64,000 bases of DNA, from NCBI GenBank assembly GCA_037952775.1, contig JBANAY010000003.1, positions 8,184,001 to 8,248,000 of the forward strand, read 5' to 3'. Position numbers and translations under genes: made by a program. Numbering within the stretch: the stretch's first letter is position 1; every line of letters starts with the position of its first letter. Positions 22,019 through 32,795 of this stretch are shown piece by piece. Under the pieces are notes generated by a model. That model worked only from the letters and a program-made list of their open reading frames with translations. It searched no databases and was not told where the DNA came from. This DNA is from Clonostachys chloroleuca. Taxonomy: Eukaryota; Ascomycota; Sordariomycetes; Hypocreales; Bionectriaceae.

Positions 22019-22849
22019 TCAGTTAGGAATGGCGTCGAACTGGGGAGGCGTATAATGGTTGAGATCATCCTGCCACTGACGTAGGATTTCGTCCGTGGCC
22101 TTGTGGTTCGTGGTATCATTGTTCGGGTCGAAGACAATAAGGCCGCCATCGGTAATATCATAGATGACCTGGAAATCGCCCCAATACTTTTTATCCCACG
22201 AGGCCTTCATCTTGTCAAACGAGGTGCGCAGGTGCTGGAACTGGGTTTTATTTGGGTGGAAGACATCCAAAACTTTTGCTTTAAGCCAGTTCTTCAGATC
22301 ACCGGCGTTCTTGTTCATCTCCAGGTAGCGACCGGCAGGGTTCTGAGCGGTGCGCAAATCGAAATACTCCTCCGGAAAGCCGCACACCTTACCGGCGTCG
22401 CCACTCTCGTAGTTTTCGAGCTCATAATTGATCAAAACGTCGCTCTCTTGGGTAGAGACACTGAAGGGCTGAGGGACGGAGACGCCGTCATGCGCTAGGC
22501 GATTGAGGATGGAAATCTCGTCCTTGATGTCCTTCGCCCCTGTGGACGACCTGGGGTTGTGCTGCGTGCCGAGAACCCAAGTGGTGGGTTGGGTGTTCTG
22601 GGAGACGCGGAACACCATCTTATTTGTCCCCGCGCCCAGGTACGAGAAGGAGAGACCCGCGCTAACTTTAGGGTCGGTACCCGGGGGGAAGGATAGTGTC
22701 CATTTCTTTGTGCCGGCGATGAGGTCTAGAATCATCGGCTGCTTAACTCCTTCGAGAGCTTGCTTTATGACGGAGTACTGCATTTTGGAGGACAGGTTTT
22801 GTAGGATTGAATGGATGATGTTCAATTGGTTGTAGTCGTGTGCGTGCAA
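22019..22849 (-). CDS. Orphan protein with kinase-like (APH-like) fold features
   Basis: Intronless frame of 276 residues, family not recognised. Several points resemble the protein-kinase/aminoglycoside-phosphotransferase fold. These are a glycine-rich loop with following strand (YLGAGTNKMVFRVS, near residue 71), an alphaC-like helix with Glu (DIKDEISILNRLAHDGV), a hinge-like VLINYELEN, and the C-terminal YWGDFQVIYDITDGGLIVFD followed by PN. In the last, GDF and FDP resemble the catalytic-loop Asp and the metal-binding Asp. The catalytic loop is shorter than usual, the Asn is absent and no clear beta-3 lysine is seen, so activity is uncertain. A TATAAAG on this strand at 22893-22887 lies about 40 bases upstream of the first Met; Met23 (22783) is an alternative start. 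It is isolated between an AT island and gene-poor DNA, a setting common for lineage-specific genes. Confidence 0.65.
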   Translation of the reverse strand: MHAHDYNQLNIIHSILQNLSSKMQYSVIKQALEGVKQPMILDLIAGTKKWTLSFPPGTDPKVSAGLSFSYLGAGTNKMVFRVSQNTQPTTWVLGTQHNPRSSTGAKDIKDEISILNRLAHDGVSVPQPFSVSTQESDVLINYELENYESGDAGKVCGFPEEYFDLRTAQNPAGRYLEMNKNAGDLKNWLKAKVLDVFHPNKTQFQHLRTSFDKMKASWDKKYWGDFQVIYDITDGGLIVFDPNNDTTNHKATDEILRQWQDDLNHYTPPQFDAIPN

Positions 22850-24752
22850 AGATTATTCCAACATATATCAAGGAAGGCCTTCGCCCCTTTATATTCGTTT
22901 CCGTCGTGCAGACAACATATAAGGACGCACCGAGTACACTATTTCAATATTAGCTGAGAATCGCTCGACGAATAGAATGTGAGAGCGACTAGTCAAAGTG
23001 ATATTTTGCGTCATACTTTTTAGAAACATGCCATCATCTGCTCGGTGGGCTCCAACTGGTGTTGCCATTTAAAAATGATACTCGCATAAACGAGACGCTA
23101 GAACATAGCTCATTGGCTTCGTAGAATTTCTCGTTGAACTATAGCTGCAACTCTCAGCTCCTATGCGTTGATGATCATCTACCAACTTGGTCGTTTGATG
23201 ACTAGTGTGTAGCCACTCCGTTAAGACAGTTAGGACAGTAAGCCAATAGGAATATGTCCGATGTCTTATTGCTATGGTAGTATGTAAAACATTACACAAA
23301 TGAAAGCCCACCAGACCAAACGGTCCCATGAGGCCGAAAGTCCATGCTTCGTCCCCTAGATATTTCTGAATGCCCGAGCACGAAACAAGCAGCATGTGAA
23401 GGTGTCACTAGAGAAGACCCGTAAACTCTCGTGAAGTGCAGAGATATTCATATTGATTGGTTAGTAGCAGAGTAACTATAGGTCGGTATAACCTAGCAAC
23501 CCTACAACGTGGATGGACGCGCATGAGACAAGCAACATGTGCAGGTGTTCCGAGAAGGCCCGTAAAGTCTCATAAAGTACAGAAGTAGTCTTATTTATTG
23601 GATACTTGCAGAGTAACTATTGATCGATGTAATAGTCTAGTAACCCTACAACGGGAGGGTCGTGCATAATCACGAATCATTCGGTCCTATTATGACTGCC
23701 CTACTCTAAAACTACAACGTAACCAGAACGGATCTCCATAATTATCTTACATAAATGTAGCAGCTGAAAGCGGGCAGCTATCCTAATTAAGAAGCGCCCC
23801 TTCGAACCATAGTAAGACACGTAGGCTATTAGGATAGGCCTCTTTGAAGGAATCATCCACAATTCAGCTACGCCACCGTATGCACCCTATGTCACACCCG
23901 GCGGCTTGTGTGCCCCATTGTCTCCCTACCTCTGTATCATGCGTTGTGTGCCGACCAGACAAGTGCCAACTCAGCTCGTGTGTCTCATCCGTGAGTGACC
24001 ATATTGACCACTGGATAGCATCAAGATGAAGTATCGTAGCAAGGTACTCACTGTTCACTCATCGAAGGAGAGAACTACGCTATGTTGGCATTCATTTCTT
24101 AAAGTCTTCGAGTATATGAGCCTCGACATCTCTACTCTCGAACTAAGTTAGATTCCCGATAGAGTGCCAGAACGTGGAGGCCCACATTCACAAACGACCT
24201 CCCAGTAGCCACGTGCCTGTGCCTGAGGAGACTCCCGATGCTGTCCCCACGCACGGCTGGGTAGCACACTATTGCTATCGATATATATAAAGCTAATCGA
24301 TCTGATTTCGGTCGGTAAAAGCCTTGTATTCTCCCATGAGACTTCTGTCGTGTTTTTCCTTCAAATGTTCACCTAGATCGGCTGATTTCTAGGTTTCGTC
24401 TCTTGATCTACCCGGTTAGTCGCCAATTATACATGTTCAACGCAGCGCCTCAACGCCACATGTCTCACCAACCATATCGTCAAGTACCCATTGGTTTTCA
24501 CTAGAAGACGCGCAATTGAAATTAATCATAGAAATTAACCCACTCAACTCCACCAATGTGAATCTTGATAGCGAGGCGGAGCGATTCCGCGCCTCCGTTC
24601 GATCTCCCGGAATCCCTCCTCTTGTTCCGAAACTCCATGTCCTTCGTATTCCTTTCCCCCGCACCTCCGTCGCCTTTTCTAGACACTACTCTCATTTCTC
24701 TCTCGACTTAGACACTTCTCTATCAACCTTCAAGGAGACGTCTAATTTTACC
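22850..24752. other. Gene-poor region upstream of GFA gene
   Basis: No convincing gene was found on either strand over 1.9 kb. It contains an imperfect tandem duplication (listed separately). Pyrimidine-rich sequence at about 24590-24750 leads into the GFA start codon. Confidence 0.4.
23380..23653. repeat. Imperfect tandem duplication, period about 143 bases
   Basis: Segment 23380-23509 and segment 23523-23653 align along their length at roughly three-quarters identity by eye. Shared anchors include ACAAGCA.CATGTG near the left ends, CCCGTAAA in the middle, GCAGAGTAACTAT, and ACCCTACAACG at the right ends. Neither copy carries a reading frame. It may be a non-coding element duplicated in tandem and then diverged. 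Confidence 0.75.
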
Positions 24753-25388
24753 ATGTCGATCATCGGACATTGCAATTGTGAGGCCGTGAGCGTGGAGCTG
24801 GAGGTTGGGGACCAAAAACTTTCATCCATGACATGTTACTGGTAGGTCTGAAATGGCACATGACTGATACGGGACCTATTCTTATTAGCGACGATAGCAA
24901 GAATTGCGCTCGAGCTGGTGCAGGTGAGCGAAGCCCTTTTCGTCACCTATCAACGCCGCCTCGGTAACTGACGTACACAATATGGCACAGGATACTCGAT
25001 CAATTACATGGTTGACCAAGCCAACGTAACCATCAAAGACCCAAATGGAGCGCTTCAGACCTATGTGGATACAAAAACAACAAGCGGAAAGCCAATGGAT
25101 GTAGGGTTCCTAACTCCTTGATGTGTTGGAGCACCCGAAACTAATATGAAGATCAGCGTCTCTTCTGTGGCAAATGTGGAAGGTAAATCATCATTTCGCT
25201 GCCGCACATTTTTCCAATATTGATGTTAGTTTAGTGCTGTTTTGAGTCAAACCACGGATGGTAAGAGTACTGGAAAAGTGTTTCTCAAAGCCACCCTCTT
25301 TGACGAACAGGCCGCTCCTTTCGTGGAACTATACACAGCTTCTCGAAGTGACTGGCAGCCTGCCGTCGTGGGGACGATTCAGAAGTAA
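24753..25388 (+). CDS. GFA/CENP-V-type zinc-binding protein
   Basis: Glutathione-dependent formaldehyde-activating enzyme-like (GFA, DUF636) protein of 137 residues. The domain binds zinc through cysteines and is common in fungi with mostly unknown substrates. Five exons were read: 24753-24841, 24889-24923, 24991-25100, 25157-25182 and 25235-25388, all phase-consistent with introns of 47-67 bases. Cysteine ligand groups are GHCNCEAV, CYCDDSKNCARAG and RLFCGKCGSAV, the expected three-part pattern. The rest of the domain includes GYSINYMVDQANVTI and the C-terminal ELYTASRSDWQP, typical of the fungal family. Exon 4 is only 26 bases, so gene finders could easily miss this gene. Its function here is unknown beyond the fold. 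Confidence 0.9.
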
Positions 25389-26232
25389 TCAGAGAGTCGA
25401 AACACCCCAGAAAATACCTATGGCTACGTGGGATAGAGATTGAGGCAATGAGAAGCTTTCAATGAGATAGATATAAGGTTGTGGGCGATGCATAGATGTT
25501 AATTGTTTTGGATCACATATCCTTTCGCAGCAAATTATGGTATTGGTCCAAAAAGCACCTGGGACATGATAATGTATCACTTGCCTCTTCTATGAAGGAC
25601 ACAAATGCTACTTACAAAGTATATATCGAGCCTATGGAAATGCGATGTGCCACCCGCTAGGATGGCGTGAAGGTTAGGTAAGGCAAGGGGTCTCCCCGAA
25701 ACCGGCCAGGGGACTGGTTCGATATATCTGTGGCGCAACACGTAGAGAACAAGCTCATATTCGCATGCAATTGGCTTTCTATTGTTCGACATGAAGCGCG
25801 AATCATTGGGACCGGCTTTGGATTCCTAATCAGAAAACATTGAGAGTGAGATAAAGCCTTGGAAGCATCAAGTAGCGTAATACTCGGAGTTAGGGAAAAG
25901 AATTCGCCCTCAAGCCTTAAGGACAGCTTTTTGGCATGCACTGTTGGGCTGTATCTCACCTGTTTGGGTGCATAAGAAACTTGTGTGAACAACATACTTT
26001 TTCATGTCGCTAACAATTATTTGTTCAATACTTCGAAAAACACCAGTGCGTATTTTCCTTATGAAATGATGGTATGGGCCTCTAAAAGTCTTCGATCACT
26101 ACCGTCCCCAGCGGGCTGTTAGGGATAAAACCAATCCTAACACCAGTTTATCTAATGTTCCAATCCATATCGAACTCCAAATCCAAGCCAACCATAGAAA
26201 TAGGTGATCATCCTCAAACGGGCCCCGGGGCT
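25389..26232. other. Intergenic region between convergent GFA and aquaporin genes
   Basis: I see no gene here. It contains the 3' flanks of both neighbours and no clear repeat. Confidence 0.35.
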
Positions 26233-27206
26233 TCATACAGAAGGTGACATCACAGGATGAAGACGGTTGGCGGCACTCGGACTCTGCCCATCAGGCCGTG
26301 CTTTGGCCTCTGACTCCATAGCCGCAATCTCCTCATCCGCGGCGTCCTGCCCTGGGTTCGCTGTGTCGTATTCGAGTCTCTTCATGAGCGTATAGATACC
26401 GAACGAGAGTATGGCACCCATCGCCGGCCCAAGCCAATAGATCCAGTGGTATCCCGGAAACCCTGTGATGACCGCAGGTCCGAATGATCGAGCGGGATTG
26501 ACCGACGTGCCTGTGAATCTCGTTCCGGCAAGATGTGCAATGAAGACCGAGATACCGATGCCGACCGGGGCGAGGAAAGTGGCTCGATGCTTCTCAACGG
26601 CCAAGAAGTATACTGTCAACACTAATTGCGCAGTGAGGAACATTTCCAAGAACAATCCCTGGGCCACGCTCATATCGTGTCCCAGGCTGTTAGTTACTTG
26701 GAGGGGTCCGGGGAGGAGACCGTCCACGACTGCCGCTGCCGCGATTCCGGCGACGATCTGAGTAGGTATGATGCATGCCGCACTGGTTGGAGACATCGCG
26801 CGAACAAGGACAAGCCCAAGTGTCACCTGAGACGAGTGAGTAGATGACAATCAAAGTGGTTGTGGCTACAATCAGGTGTGCTACTCACAGCTGGATTGAA
26901 CATGCCTCCAGTGACACGATAGAAAACCCAAACATTAACAGCGAGAGAGCTGCCAAAAGAAGCCGCAATGTAAAGAAGAGTGGCAGGCTCAAGAGGAGCG
27001 CTAGGATTGTCGGCATTATTGGTCTCGAGAGCTGCCTGAGCACCAATAAAAGCCAGCATAAGAAACATAAAGGTCCCGCAGAATTCGCCAATGACTACCA
27101 CGAGGAGATTACGGAGACGATCCGGGGTCCTGTGTTCTCGCTTGGGAACATCGGGCCGGCTAGTGTGTGAGTGCAAGGAGGAACGCGGGTTTGATGGCGT
27201 TGCCAT
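26233..27206 (-). CDS. Aquaporin (MIP family water channel)
   Basis: Integral membrane channel of 303 residues with six transmembrane helices. Exon 1 is 27206-26889 and exon 2 is 26826-26233; the 62-base intron (GTGAGT..CTCAG) falls exactly within the first NPA box, joining GGMFNPA to VTLGLVLVRAMSP. Both NPA motifs are present: MFNPAV and SVNPARSFGPAV. Ser follows NPAR instead of the Asp typical of glycerol facilitators, so an orthodox aquaporin is favoured. I chose ATG 27206 (MATPSNPRSS) because the hydrophilic N-terminus then runs directly into the first helix (VVVIGEFCGTFMFLMLAFIG); an upstream in-frame ATG at 27326 would add 40 residues that do not look conserved. Both tails are hydrophilic and the C-terminal tail is acidic. 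Confidence 0.92.
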
Positions 27207-29559
27207 TGTAGGCAGTGTTATCCAGGAGACCGCTGGCCTGCCAAACTGGATGGGGATATAAATAGATTCTCCGCGAAGACTTGAGGAGAAGAGCCGCAAG
27301 ATCGAGCGGAAGGGTTGGATGAGCAAGGGTTAGATGGGTAAGGGATCAGTTTCTTCGATGGCCTCGAAGCTAAGGATATATCCTGGGGCCGAGCGAGAAT
27401 AATGACGATGCCTTGCAGCGAGAGGGGGCATTGTGTTCCACGGGAAAGCGACACAGGTTGATCAAAACATAGACTTGCAGAAAAGGACGCATGCATGACT
27501 GGATAGCACCTACTACAAGCCTCCATTGCCATCATTGTGCTGCAATCGGAAACCACATGGCGTGATGGGTAACGTCGCTGGCTCTGTAGGAGATGGTGGG
27601 CGATCGTGCCGTTGCCTCATAGATCGACTGATGAGTGTCAGACAGGCCAACCCATGCCACCAGCAACGGGAAGACTAGTGATGGGATGAACTCAACGCGG
27701 TGAATCATTTCCCTTCACACTCTAGCCGGAGCGCTTAGTCTTTGTTCAGGCCGCTTGGGTTCGTGACTAGCGCACAGATGCGCATCTCGTGACGTCAATT
27801 AGTCCGGTAGCTGCAGCGGGATCTACTCGGATCCCCAGACTATCGATGAATACTGGTCGGTTATACGTCGTAAATTGCGTGGCTTGGTGTTCTCTCTCTC
27901 TTTTGTCGTCGTGTGACGCTTTCGGTTATGAACATGGCGGCCCTACGACTCACGAGGGTGTGCTCACTAGCACGAAAAAGAATCCAATATGTCTTAGGAG
28001 CTAGATTCAGCTTGCCCCCATTTACTAGATCGCATCTTTCACATCTAGAAAAGGGGGTGTCGGTTCAACGAAAGGGGCACGGATTGAGCTTAGACTCTCA
28101 TAGATGAGGCACAGAAAGTAGGGGGAAAATGCTGATATCATAGTGCGTCTAGTCAATACGAGGCCAGGAACCGCATTCTTTTCAGGTGCGGAGCTATATG
28201 TGCAGTAATATGTATCTCCTGTCGCTTACTCCCTTTTTCTACCTGCTACATTGATGAAAACTATAGGAAAATATTCAATCAAAGGACATCATCGCTAAGT
28301 CTCGCAGTCTAAAGCGGCCATCGTCACCAACGGGTTGGATTACGACTGAGGCGTGTACTCAATCTATTCGGATGTCGACGAGAACAATTGCAGCATAAAT
28401 CATACCATCGTTGGAGCCTGCATGACGAAATGGTTGGGTTTACTTGAGAACTGACAAATGAATATATATAGACCGAGAGATGATTTTTGAGGGTATGTGA
28501 AAACAGTGAGGAGTTTCGAGAAGCCAACTTCCATGTCGAATAAGGTGTGAGGGCCAGGCCTTCCAATGACCTATCTAGCCCAAGGACAGGTACGATAGAT
28601 ACTCCCCGTGTGTGTAGCTTGTAAATGAAACTGAGTCTGATCAATCAGCCATTCGAGGACAGACATTCAAAGCTCAGGCAAAATCTCATCCTATGTCTTA
28701 ATCGAGGTGTCATCGCTCTCTTGTACGCGCTTGACCCGTGCATATAGCATTTCCAAAAGAGCCAAGCTTTCGTATTCATAGTGTTGAGATGTCGGGTCTG
28801 GTATCTTTCATCGCTGTTTTTGACTTTGTACTTGAACTCTCTCGCCATGGCATTTTTGAAAACCACCAAACTAGACTGCCCGTCCACGTTACAAAAGCCC
28901 TGCCCTCGTCTTGCCCTTCAATGATTTTCCCGTCACAGAAAAAGACGCCCCACTCACTCATATTGTATAGCCTCCAAGCCGAGAGTCATATTTATGTTGG
29001 TAAGTCTATTGAACCGAACTTTGCCAGGCCCCCTCCCTCGCCCAGCTCCCTTCCTCCTTCTTCTTATGTTCAGCAGCTACTGCTAAACGGCATAACTCCC
29101 CCACTTACTACTCAATGATATCTGCATTCTCCAACAATTCCCAGAATGTCGAGGTATCTGGGATGGTAGAGCGCTAAGATCTAAATGGGAGACGCGAATT
29201 ATTATCGCTACTAATCGAAGACAACCGCATACCTACATCGACAAATGTGGAAGATTCCAGAACTCGATTCCAATTGTATGTAACCAGGGCCAGAGCTACT
29301 CGACACCCTCCGTACTTCAAGGCGGGCCAAGGGTCCTACCCGACTAGGTAAGTAGAATGAGACCCAGGAGATATCCCCGAACTAGCGTGTGTGGGATGGG
29401 CTATGGTGGAGTCTCGATAGGCTAAACCCGCATTCTTGAAAACTTGGGACGGTGTTCATATATAAGGGAACAAGGTCCAGAAGGGAAAAATCACGCTCTC
29501 TCCTTTCCTTGATATGATTTGATTCTTTTTACTTCAAGGGACTCTCCCCTATTGCCAAT
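27207..29559. promoter_or_regulatory. Long divergent intergenic region; TATA element of RidA gene
   Basis: No gene was recognised over 2.35 kb between the aquaporin and RidA starts. Frames near 28645-29118 on both strands lack protein character and splice support. TATATAAG at about 29458-29465, about 95 bases before the RidA ATG, is a likely core promoter. Confidence 0.4.
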
Positions 29560-30045
29560 ATGCCCGCCTTCACGCGCATTCATAGTGACAAACTCGCGAA
29601 TTTTAGCTTTAGCCATGGAGCGGTCATTCACCCCAATGCCCAAACCATCGTCTTGGCCGGCAAGGTGGGCTCTATCGACCTCAAGGGTACGATGGCTGCG
29701 ACCTTTGAGGAGCAAGTAGCTGCCACCTTCAAGAATATCGAGATTGCCCTGGCTGAGGTCGGCGCTACCCCCAAGGACATTGTTCACATGAGGTACTACG
29801 TCACCGACGTTCGTAAGTCTCTCTCCCTCCCATCTGCCTATTAAGATAAAGGGAGTCCGATAAATTCTTACACAGAGTTAGAAAGCCGAGATATGGTTGC
29901 GTTCCGAAAAATTAGGACGGACTTTCTAGGACGGTTCCCAGGCGCTGCTCCTGCTGGGACTGTCATCAGCGTGCTTGCGGCAGATCCCGAAATTCTGTTT
30001 GAGGTGGATGTCATTGCCGCAATCCCTGCGCAGTCAAAATTGTGA
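29560..30045 (+). CDS. RidA/YjgF family protein
   Basis: Small protein of 140 residues of the RidA/YER057c/UK114 family. Members hydrolyse reactive enamine/imine intermediates (2-aminoacrylate type) or have related roles, and usually form trimers. Exon 1 is 29560-29812 and exon 2 is 29876-30045; the intron GTAAGT..ACAG is phase 1 and joins YYVTDV to QLESRDMVAFRKIR. Family landmarks are VLAGKVGSIDLKGTM, EEQVAATFKNIEIALAEVGA, DIVHMRYYVTD and GAAPAGTVISVLAADP. The last contains the P-A-x-T-x-x-x-V motif, but the usual Arg of the active site in R-P-A-R is not evident, so imine-deaminase activity is uncertain. It is followed at once by a T27 tract. Confidence 0.9.
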
Positions 30046-30943
30046 AGAGAATATCTTCTTTCGGATTTGGAGTTTTTTTTTTTTTTTTTTTTTTTTTTTC
30101 TTTCGTTATTTTTTTTTACACGGATGCGAGCCATCGGTTGCAGATACGCACAAACAAAATTCAAGCTATCAGCAGTTAAATAACATGAATTCATGTCTAG
30201 ACGGAAATGAACTCACCTTGCCCTTGTTTGGTCAAATATCGACACTCGGAGTTGACTCTAATCCTAGCCCAACCCAACGAGCGAATGCTCTCTTCTCCAA
30301 AACCCGTCGGCAAGTTATTCTCGTTGTTACCACTAAGAATTTCGTAAGTTCATTGTTAACTTCGCTACATACGATATGCCATAAGACTCTGAGGGCTGAA
30401 TGCTTCTATATACGGCCATGCGCATGTTCATAGAGAGCTACGTTCTAGCCTTTCTAGGCACTCTCCAGGATCTAAATCGAGTCTTACTGATATTCGGAAT
30501 GTGAAGAGACCTGTAGTGAGGCACAGAGATATACGTTGTCCCAAGCCGCCTCAGAATCGATATGGGCGATATTTTCCGGGGCCTTAGGGAAGGGTTTCCG
30601 TTGTGTATATGCACGCAGATGTTCCCTATACTAGATAGAGGCTAATCTAAGGCGTAGAAGACAGTCGATGATGGCCTGCATTGAATCTTCTAGTTGTACC
30701 CTTTAGACCTGATAGAGCGTTTCGATCCCATATTGAATGTATACCGCACTGTTGATATTATAGTATGACTCAATTTTTCTGAATGTAGCATAGTTTCTTT
30801 TAGTCAAGTTAATTGCATGATGCTCCGCATTCGGATATCATCGCACCATAAGTATTCTCCCCACATCGCCTTTTGTCCGTTCACGTTCAAGTTGACCTCG
30901 CCTCAATCTCGACAATATCTTGCTCTTACCCTCAACTGTAGCC
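30046..30943. repeat. Intergenic region with T27 homopolymer
   Basis: An uninterrupted run of 27 T lies at 30073-30099, 28 bases after the RidA stop codon, followed by further T-rich sequence to 30117. No gene was found in the rest of this interval. The tract could be a retroposed poly(A) tail in reverse, a terminator-like element or a simple microsatellite. Its exact length in the assembly should not be trusted. Confidence 0.6.
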
Positions 30944-32302
30944 ATGGCGAATTTGAAGAAGTGGTTTCCCGGCGTATCTCTGCCCCTCATTCCCAATGCT
31001 CCTATGCACGGTGCAGCTAATGGTCCTCTCGCGGTAGAGGTGACAAAAGCAGGAGGATTGGGTCAGCTGTTCCGCACTCCTTGAACCAATAGGCAAAAGA
31101 CATAATGATACTATTGAATACTAGGCTTCGTCCCGGGCGGAATTGTTCTCTCGAAAGACTCTAACGACTTGGAAGACCTCGAACTCCAGCTCACAACGGC
31201 ACATCGTCTCCGGGCTCTTGATGAGTCGTTGGAGAAGCCTATACCGGTAGGCGTCGGCTTCGTCACATTCCACCCCTCTGTAGCTCAGTTCGAAGAGACC
31301 GCCTTGCCTATAATCCGCAAGCACAAGCCCGTAGTCATATGGCTCTTTGCCCCGGAGCCGAACTCAACCACGCACAAGCACTTGATCAGTCTTCTGCAAA
31401 GTGCAGGCAGCTCCTGGAACCTCAAGGTCTTGGTCCAAGTCGGGTCTGTTGCAGCTGCCCGGGATGCGATCGAGAGTGGTGCCGACGGCGTTGTTGCGCA
31501 GGGCGTAGGTATGTTGTTTTTCTTTCGATCTCTCAAATGTGCATTCACCAATATCACACGTAGATGCAGGAGGCCACCAATGGGCGCAGGGTGCCAGCAT
31601 TGTCTCACTGGTGCCTGAAGTCCGTAATCTCATTCGAGATGAATTTCCGGGTAAAGATGTGGCTTTGATCGCAGCTGGGGGCATTGCGGACGGTAGCGGC
31701 GTGTCAGCTGCCTTGTCTCTGGGAGCCGAAGCAGCCGTCATGGGCACTAGAGTAAGTCAGGGGCTCGTATATTTTACGAACGTGTGCTTATCGTCTAGTT
31801 TTTGGTTGCCGATGAAGCTGGAACCTCAAAGGAAATGAAACAAGTTGTCCTAGGTACCACCGATGGCGGATCCAGTACTGTCAAGTGAGTATACTCAGGT
31901 TTAAGTAAATATCCGATTGGTTTATTCTAATACTCATAAAAAGGTCATACCTGCACGATGATGTTCGAGAGAATAGCATTTGGCCGAAACTATATGATGG
32001 ACGGGCGGTATTGGGGCCATCGATTATTGACGAAAGAGCTGGAATTTCGCTATCTGACAACATCACGAAGCTGAAAGACGCACAAGCATCAGGGGATAAG
32101 TCTACAAACGTTTTCTGGTCGTAGGTTTTGTTTTATCTATCCCATTCAAACCTCTTGCTAAAATGTGCTATACAGTGGAACCGGAATTGGCTTGGTGAAC
32201 AAGCCCCAACCTGCTGGAGATATTGTCCGAGAGACTCGACTGCGGGCGATTGAACAGATCAAAGAGTTGAATGTCTTCGTAGAAGACACTTTGACACGCT
32301 GA
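30944..32302 (+). CDS. Nitronate monooxygenase (2-nitropropane dioxygenase family)
   Basis: FMN-dependent enzyme of 359 residues that oxidises alkyl nitronates such as propionate 3-nitronate to aldehydes plus nitrite/nitrate. Six exons were read: 30944-31061, 31125-31508, 31564-31751, 31799-31884, 31944-32120 and 32176-32302, all in phase. The TIM-barrel FMN-binding features are PLIPNAPMHGAANGPLAVEV, GGLGFVPGGI, GADGVVAQGVDAGGHQ (His in the active-site segment), VALIAAGGIADGSGVSAAL and LSLGAEAAVMGTRF. Intron 1 has the less common donor GTCAGC. All exon joins restore conserved sequence, so the gene looks intact. With RidA upstream and the PEP-mutase-like gene downstream it could serve detoxification of nitro compounds or reactive carbon compounds; that link is inference. 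Confidence 0.93.
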
Positions 32303-32795
32303 TCACGTCCACAACCTTGGATATGATTTTTACTAGGCTAACATAAACTTATAGAGCAGGCTTTAGTTAAGCCATACAGGGCAGGCACTTTAAATGAGCT
32401 ACATGGAACTAGCCTCAAAGGCAAGAGTTCACTTATCATTCCCCCGTTCCTCAAGAGTCGTGATCGCCGAGATCGGTGCAAAAAAGAAAAATAATTAGCT
32501 GGCTGGGGGTATTCCTTTATTCGACATATCGGAGATAACACGGGTAGGAAGATACATCGTCCAACCTGGTGATTGACGTTTTGGCTTTGACTTTTGCCTG
32601 AACTTGCGGACGACGTCACCCGAGGATGGAGAGACGAGAAATTCATCAAACCCCTCATTCTGCTTAACTAAGACAAGACCGAAGAGTATGTATGGATTTC
32701 CCATCGGGACAATATTTCACAGACGCGGCCTTTAGGATGCTTCACTTCTGCAGACTCTCTCAATCCCACCTACTTACATAGAATAGCTGAAACAA
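32303..32795. other. Intergenic region
   Basis: I see no gene in this 490-base gap between the nitronate monooxygenase stop codon and the next start codon on the same strand. Confidence 0.35.

Noticed and set aside
28645..29118. Overlapping frames on both strands that could be a gene between aquaporin and RidA
   Set aside because: No family motif, no consistent splice sites, and adjacent frames do not join. Not supportable as a gene.
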